A stretch of DNA of 12,500 nucleotides, taken from Theodoxus fluviatilis. Lineage: Eukaryota; Mollusca; Gastropoda; Cycloneritida; Neritidae. Both the position numbers and the translations under genes were made by a program. How positions within the stretch are numbered: position 1 is the stretch's first letter; each line of letters starts with the position of its first letter. The DNA lies in the NCBI GenBank assembly GCA_034096865.1, contig JAWQFJ010018544.1, positions 7,501 to 20,000 of the forward strand. The letters are read 5' to 3'. This document shows positions 9,438-12,500 of the stretch, piece by piece. The notes below the pieces were generated by a model. It saw nothing but the letters and a program-made list of their open reading frames with translations. It did not search any database and was not told where the DNA came from.

Positions 9438-9805
9438 GGTTTCGATATACTTCTGTAGACTGCAAGATGCACTGGGGATACTGTTATGATTCGCTCTTAG
9501 TAGAAGACCATTGACAGTTCTCAGATCTGCAGCCATCGAGGTATGACAGATATGTATCGGGTTTTTTGCAATGCTGTTTCGGCATGTTCGAAGCTGAGGA
9601 AGAAGCCACTGTTTGCGAGTCGACCCGTCTCCGCCACTTCTCCCACTTCTCAAATGTCTTATAAATGATATTCGTCCATTCCCAATATATTTACGAGCGG
9701 AGATTTTATTGTCGAATTCAATTGTCTCATCAGCCTAAATAGACTGAGATTGAGGTAGACGAAAGTCACGCGGTTGATTGGAAAATGTTGGTATGCTTAC
9801 GTTCA

Positions 9806-9905
9806 GTGCGTTTGTGCGTGTCTCAGTGTGTGTGCGCGTATATATGCTCGTGCGTGTGTGTATGTGACGTGTGTGTGTGTGCGTGTGTGTGTGCGCGCGT
9901 GTATG
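9806..9905 (+). repeat. Interrupted (TG)n with CG steps
   Basis: A degenerate TG tract with many CG dinucleotides, for example GTGCGCGTATATATGC and TGTGTGCGCGCGTG. Alternating purine-pyrimidine sequence with CG steps is the best Z-DNA former. The TG block at 6417-6663 has no CG, which fits the different CpG status of the two halves of the window. Confidence 0.85.
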
Positions 9906-9984
9906 GATTGTAGCGACGCATTTCGGGATTAAATCACGAATGCCTCGCATGTATGCATACCAAGGCAGCGTTAAACAGAGATTA

Positions 9985-10096
9985 GCGCGCACACATACAA
10001 AGTATCTGCACGCGCACACAAGGTATAACCACGCGCAACAGCTATATTTTCACACGAGACAACACACACACACAAACACACACACACACACACACA
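9985..10096 (+). repeat. Degenerate CA/CG tract ending in (CA)n
   Basis: GCGCGCACACATAC (9985 on), then CACGCGCACACAAGG, then an almost pure CA run (10063-10096). It mirrors the TG/CG tract at 9806-9905. TGTGTGTGCGCGC (9886-9898) and GCGCGCACACATA (about 9986-9998) could pair across an ~87-base loop. The pure CA run also forms the outer edge of the repeat copy at 10063-10246. Confidence 0.85.
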
Positions 10097-10246
10097 GGTA
10101 CAGGTAGACAGACTCGCAAGCAGAATGAGACTGTATACATGCCGATACTGCACATATTCTTAGTATAGAGACTTTGCTGACTCGTACTGGGGTTCACAGA
10201 ATGCATGGATACTGCATGGCTACCTTGCATTCTACACCATTTGTCA
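10063..10246 (+). repeat. Dispersed repeat copy, left, with (CA)n edge
   Basis: After (CA)n the sequence runs CACAGGTACAGGTAGACAG, GCAGAATGAGACTG, CGATACTGCA, then after an internal stretch GGATACTGCATGGC, ACCTTGCATTCTACAC and ATTTGTCA. The same blocks in the same order occur on the minus strand at 12057-12140. This copy has about 55 extra bases between two GATACTGCA motifs, which looks like an internal insertion or duplication. The pair may be copies of one mobile element or the two ends of a larger one. Confidence 0.6.
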
Positions 10247-10370
10247 AGAAAGGAGTGGGATGAACTCGCTCGATCCCAGTTGTGAACACAACAGATGCTA
10301 CAAATGGAAACTCAGGCCTCACAGCTTTATGAGGGTAGTGCTCGACTGAGGAAACAGACTTAATTTGGGG

Positions 10371-10530
10371 GGCGTTGCCTAGCGTACAAATAATAGGCAA
10401 ATAATAGACTGGTGTCAACATGTGTCAAACATTTGACTGCCTTTACATCTGCTTTCATCACGTTGACACATGATGACACTGGTCCATTCCTCGCAAGATC
10501 TTGCAAGGTTCCTAGCGTAGGCAATGCGCC
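10371..10530. repeat. Foldback-like nested inverted repeat
   Basis: Outer arms GGCGTTGCCTA (10371-10381) and TAGGCAATGCGCC (10518-10530) are inverted copies with a two-base gap. Inside, 10407-10428 and 10463-10484 pair over 22 positions with 19 matches. Two of the three mismatches would be G-U wobbles in RNA, leaving one true mismatch and a 34-nt loop. A separate 20-bp palindrome with one mismatched pair, CCTCGCAAGATCTTGCAAGG, lies at 10489-10508. The layout suggests a small MITE or foldback element. A hairpin RNA is an alternative. Confidence 0.6.
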
Positions 10531-10800
10531 CTTGCACGTGTCCAGTGTTACCTACGTTGCCATGGATATATGATGTCATGACCCGATTCCTTGTAGTTGC
10601 ACACTTGGTTGTCTTGTTGCCTAAAAATTCTAGTCGACAACTCGACCATTCTAGTAAACTAGAGATTTCGCCTACCGGCAAAAGTATACTACTGACTCGG
10701 GTTTACAGAATGCAACTCGACTACATCAGAGAACACAGACAGATAATGGGTAAAAAGATAATAATTGGTGATGCGGCAAAACAAACTACAGCTACTGTTT

Positions 10801-10824
10801 GGGGGGGGGGGGGGGGGGGGGGGG
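10801..10824 (+). repeat. 24-base G homopolymer
   Basis: Twenty-four consecutive G between TTT on both sides. Runs of this length are rare because poly-G is hard to replicate and to sequence, so the true length is uncertain. A 138-codon frame (10524-10940) crosses it and encodes a polyglycine run. I regard that frame as chance. Confidence 0.95.
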
Positions 10825-11053
10825 TTTCATTCTGTACCGTCGTAATACAAGAGAGTTCACTCAACGGTTCTCTATTACCTTATCAGAGGTTTTGGTCCAA
10901 ACGCTATTTCCAATGGCATATAATCGTCTGGATAGATTAGCAACTTTCAGTTCTAGATGATACTTGATAGCGCAACACATTCGCTGATTAGAGGCGATAA
11001 TCTGTCCCACTTTTACCGTAAAAGGTGTCGAAATCTTACGCTATTTGCAGTCG
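10825..11053. other. Unique sequence, nothing recognised
   Basis: About 230 bases of unique, CpG-normal sequence. I see no gene, RNA or repeat boundary apart from the direct repeat that begins at 11054. Confidence 0.6.
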
Positions 11054-11181
11054 TTGTTTGTACATATATTCACTTTCTGTGTTTCTGTATCATTCACTGA
11101 AGAAGGGCGTGTGCCCGAAAGCCTTTGATTTTGGTGTTAGTCGTGTGTGTTTTTTCTTCTTATTTATACATATATTCACTT
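11054..11181 (+). mobile_element. ~90-bp insertion with hammerhead-like core and flanking direct repeats
   Basis: TTGTTTGTACATATATTCAC (11054 on) recurs as TTATTTATACATATATTCAC (11160 on). The full 22-base repeats differ at two positions, like a target-site duplication. Between them lies CTGAAGA-A-GGGC-GTGT-GCCC-GAAA (11097-11120). This resembles the CUGANGA / stem II / GAAA core of hammerhead ribozymes, but with one extra A before the stem. A T-rich end (GTTTTTTCTTCTT) closes the segment. Hammerhead motifs are known in the terminal repeats of Penelope-like retroelements. CTGAAGAAGGGC...GCCCGAAA-type motifs are, to my memory, frequent in invertebrate repeats. Stems I and III and a cleavage site are not convincing, so a catalytic RNA is not claimed. 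Confidence 0.5.
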
Positions 11182-11512
11182 AGAATACACAGGTGATGTA
11201 CTTTGCAGAGGTTAGTCGGAATGGTCCGAAACTGATTGATTGCATCATCTTGCTATCGCCTAGAATGTACTCTTTTATGCAACAAAATATGTAATAAGCA
11301 ATAAATAGATACTAGAAATATATGATTTTACAAAAATCCTCTTTTCACTCGTCAGATTCCAATGGGCGGCTGGCCTTTGAACAAAGCTGTTCGTTCGTTC
11401 AGACCATGGACATTACATCATTCCTAAACGGTGAAATGCCATACACGGTATCTCTGCACATCGACAGAGGCAAATCCTGTTGCAGTGGTCTGTCAATGAT
11501 TCTTCATTAATT
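11182..11512. other. Unique sequence, no gene recognised
   Basis: About 330 bases of unique sequence. A 62-codon plus-strand frame (11322-11510) is open, but it has no recognisable motif and an AT-rich start. Nothing else stands out. Confidence 0.6.
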
Positions 11513-11606
11513 TTCTCTGTGACCTTGCAAACGATGAATGCCTATTCATGAACATCAAGGGACATCAAGTTTAATCGGTGACCTTTCAAACAACGTCTTC
11601 ATGAAC
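11513..11606 (+). repeat. Degenerate repeat dimer (copies A and B)
   Basis: CTGTGACCTTGCAAACGATG ... ATTCATGAAC (11513-11553) and GGTGACCTTTCAAACAACG ... TTCATGAAC (11575-11606) are two versions of one motif 59 bp apart. They are separated by ATCAAGGGACATCAAGTTT. The same arrangement recurs at 11941-12065. Confidence 0.7.
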
Positions 11607-11940
11607 TTACCATAAATCGTACGTAGAAGATGGGTCGCCGGATTTCTGAAGACAAAACGAAAAATGGTCGCGAATTTCACTGGGAGGTGTTGGAATCACT
11701 GGTTTTGTATGGAAACAAACGTTCTTCAGTTTGACAAACGGCAAGCTTGAAGATGAATAAGTAGGCAACAGCTGTAGAAGAGTGCTCCTTGATATATACA
11801 GGTAAAAAGTGTTCACAGTTGAAATACACGTCGTCAGTGCTGCAACTGCATGCACATGCAGCGACATGCAAAACAGGCTGAAATTTCATGTTTACATTGT
11901 TTGAAAGGAATGCTTTCTTTTTGTCAAGGGCATGGAGTTT
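11607..11940. other. Unique sequence, no gene recognised
   Basis: About 330 bases of CpG-normal unique sequence between the two repeat dimers. Two overlapping minus-strand frames of 70-86 codons are open, without recognisable features. GCATGCACATGCAG near 11848 is a small palindromic stretch. Confidence 0.6.
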
Positions 11941-12065
11941 TTTCTGTGACTTTCTAGCGATGCATTCATGAACCTTTTTTTACGGTGGGGGTGGTGTACA
12001 GACTTTCATTGTATCAAAGGACGTTAAGTTCGTTCTGTGACCTTTCAAACCATGTATTCGTGAAC
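11941..12065 (+). repeat. Degenerate repeat dimer (copies C and D)
   Basis: CTGTGACTTTCTAGCGATGC ... ATTCATGAAC (11941-11973) and CTGTGACCTTTCAAACCATG ... ATTCGTGAAC (12031-12065) are 91 bp apart. They are separated by a stretch that ends ATCAAAGGACGTTAAGTTC. This matches the A/B dimer in order and orientation. Copy D runs directly into the right dispersed repeat copy. Confidence 0.7.
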
Positions 12066-12134
12066 AAATAGTGTGGAATGCAAGGTAATCTTGCAGTATC
12101 GACACGCAGTCTCATTTATGCTTGTATCTGTGTC

Positions 12135-12140
<6 letters not shown>
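12057..12140 (-). repeat. Dispersed repeat copy, right, inverted
   Basis: Read on the minus strand this is (CA)n, CACAGGGACACAGATACA, GCATAAATGAGACTG, CGATACTGCA, ACCTTGCATTCCACAC, ATTTGTTCA. The blocks and order match 10063-10246, without that copy's ~55-base insert. The two copies face each other with their CA/TG tracts outermost, about 1.8 kb apart. Confidence 0.6.
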
Positions 12141-12193
<53 letters not shown>

Positions 12194-12248
12194 CTGTGTG
12201 TGTGTGTGTGTGTCTGTGTGTGTGTTTGTGTGTGTGTGTCTGTGTGTA

Positions 12249-12284
<36 letters not shown>

Positions 12285-12500
12285 TGCATGTGCTTGTGTG
12301 TAAGAGTGTGTGTGTGTGTGGTGTGAGTGTGTGTGTGTGAGTGTATGTGCTTGTGTGTGTGTTTGTGTGTGTGTATGTGTGTGTGTTTGTGAGTGTGTGT
12401 GTGTGTGTGTGAGTGCATGTGCTTGTGTGTGAGAGTGTGTGTGTGTGTGTGTGGTGTGAGTGTGTGTGTGAGTGTATGTGCTTGTGTGTGTGTGTGTGTG
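12135..12500 (+). repeat. Compound (TG)n block with ~130-bp period, runs off the window
   Basis: A TG microsatellite with many interruptions. GAGTGCATGTGCTTG occurs at 12282 and 12411, and GAGTGTATGTGCTTG at 12339 and about 12470. Each pair is 129-131 bp apart, so a composite unit of about 130 bp has been duplicated. The array continues past the right edge. Open frames in it are repeat artefacts. Confidence 0.97.

Larger units (their letters stand above)
8281..9720 (-). promoter_or_regulatory. CpG-normal island, possible 5' region of a minus-strand gene
   Basis: At about 8281 CpG density jumps. I count 11 CpG in 8281-8640 and 54 in 8641-9600, close to random expectation for the local GC content, against 7 in the 1440 bases to the left. 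In invertebrates with gene-body methylation, promoters and 5' ends keep CpG while methylated gene bodies lose it, so such a step can mark the start of a gene. The left side being depleted puts the gene on the minus strand. CCAAT boxes on the minus strand (9024-9028, 9403-9408) and several minus-strand GTAAGT-type donors support this weakly. The right side may simply be unmethylated intergenic DNA. Confidence 0.4.

Noticed and set aside
9219..9653. 144-codon minus-strand and 86-codon plus-strand frames across the CRE/CCAAT cluster
   Set aside because: They overlap on opposite strands over the promoter-like motifs, and neither shows a recognisable domain. Only the short piece up to the GTAAGT donor is kept as a possibility.
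10194..10421. 75-codon minus-strand frame
   Set aside because: It overlaps the dispersed repeat copy. The peptide looks protein-like in places but I cannot tie it to any transposon protein.
10554..10566. RFX/X-box-like GTTGCCATGG and a nearby TGATGTCA
   Set aside because: Single half-sites of short motifs in unique DNA; expected by chance at this length.
10524..10940. 138-codon plus-strand frame
   Set aside because: It runs through a 24-base G homopolymer encoding polyglycine and through part of an inverted repeat; no family resemblance.
11097..11120. Functional hammerhead ribozyme
   Set aside because: Only the core and stem II are visible, with one extra A. Stems I and III and the cleavage site are not convincing, so it is reported as hammerhead-like only.

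Overview
The window looks like non-coding DNA from an animal nuclear genome, most plausibly a marine invertebrate and possibly a mollusc. The reasons are very long di- and tetranucleotide microsatellites, a large minisatellite, a SINE-like tail ending in (ATT)n, a compositional mosaic of CpG-poor and CpG-normal DNA, and the absence of any long conserved open reading frame. The taxonomic guess is an inference. I recognise no complete protein gene and no rRNA, tRNA or CRISPR array.

Layout of the left part (1 to about 8280). A SINE-like tail runs into (ATT)n, (GAAA)n and (AAGG)n tracts (163-632). Plain AT-rich DNA follows, then a decayed ~140-bp tandem repeat (about 1670-2790) and two (CA)n blocks with internal 60-bp and 70-bp duplications (3265-3466, 3605-3866). 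A ~1.9-kb minisatellite of 74/76-bp units (4283-6172) comes next, with two different higher-order arrangements. Beyond it are a G-rich/C-rich inverted pair, a ~245-bp (TG)n block and a second strongly G-rich tract (6318-7028), then unique DNA. This part is almost free of CpG; 3988-6202 contains none.

Layout of the right part (about 8281-12500). CpG returns abruptly to about the random expectation at ~8281 (7 CpG by hand count in 6841-8280, 54 in 8641-9600). This part holds a promoter-like cluster (CCAAT, CRE and E2F-like motifs at 9383-9437) and a short minus-strand open segment (8669-8749) ending exactly at an AAG|GTATTT splice donor. It also holds several small repeats that look like transposon debris: an inverted-repeat hairpin (10371-10530), a 24-base G run, a ~90-bp insertion with a hammerhead-like core flanked by 22-bp direct repeats (11054-11181), and two oppositely oriented copies of one repeat next to (CA)n/(TG)n. 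A long compound (TG)n runs off the right edge.

Working model (inference): the right part contains the unmethylated 5' end of a minus-strand gene, and the CpG-depleted left part is its methylated first intron, into which the repeats expanded. The visible A-over-T and C-over-G excess of the plus strand in the left part would fit minus-strand transcription. RNA-seq and methylation data would decide this.
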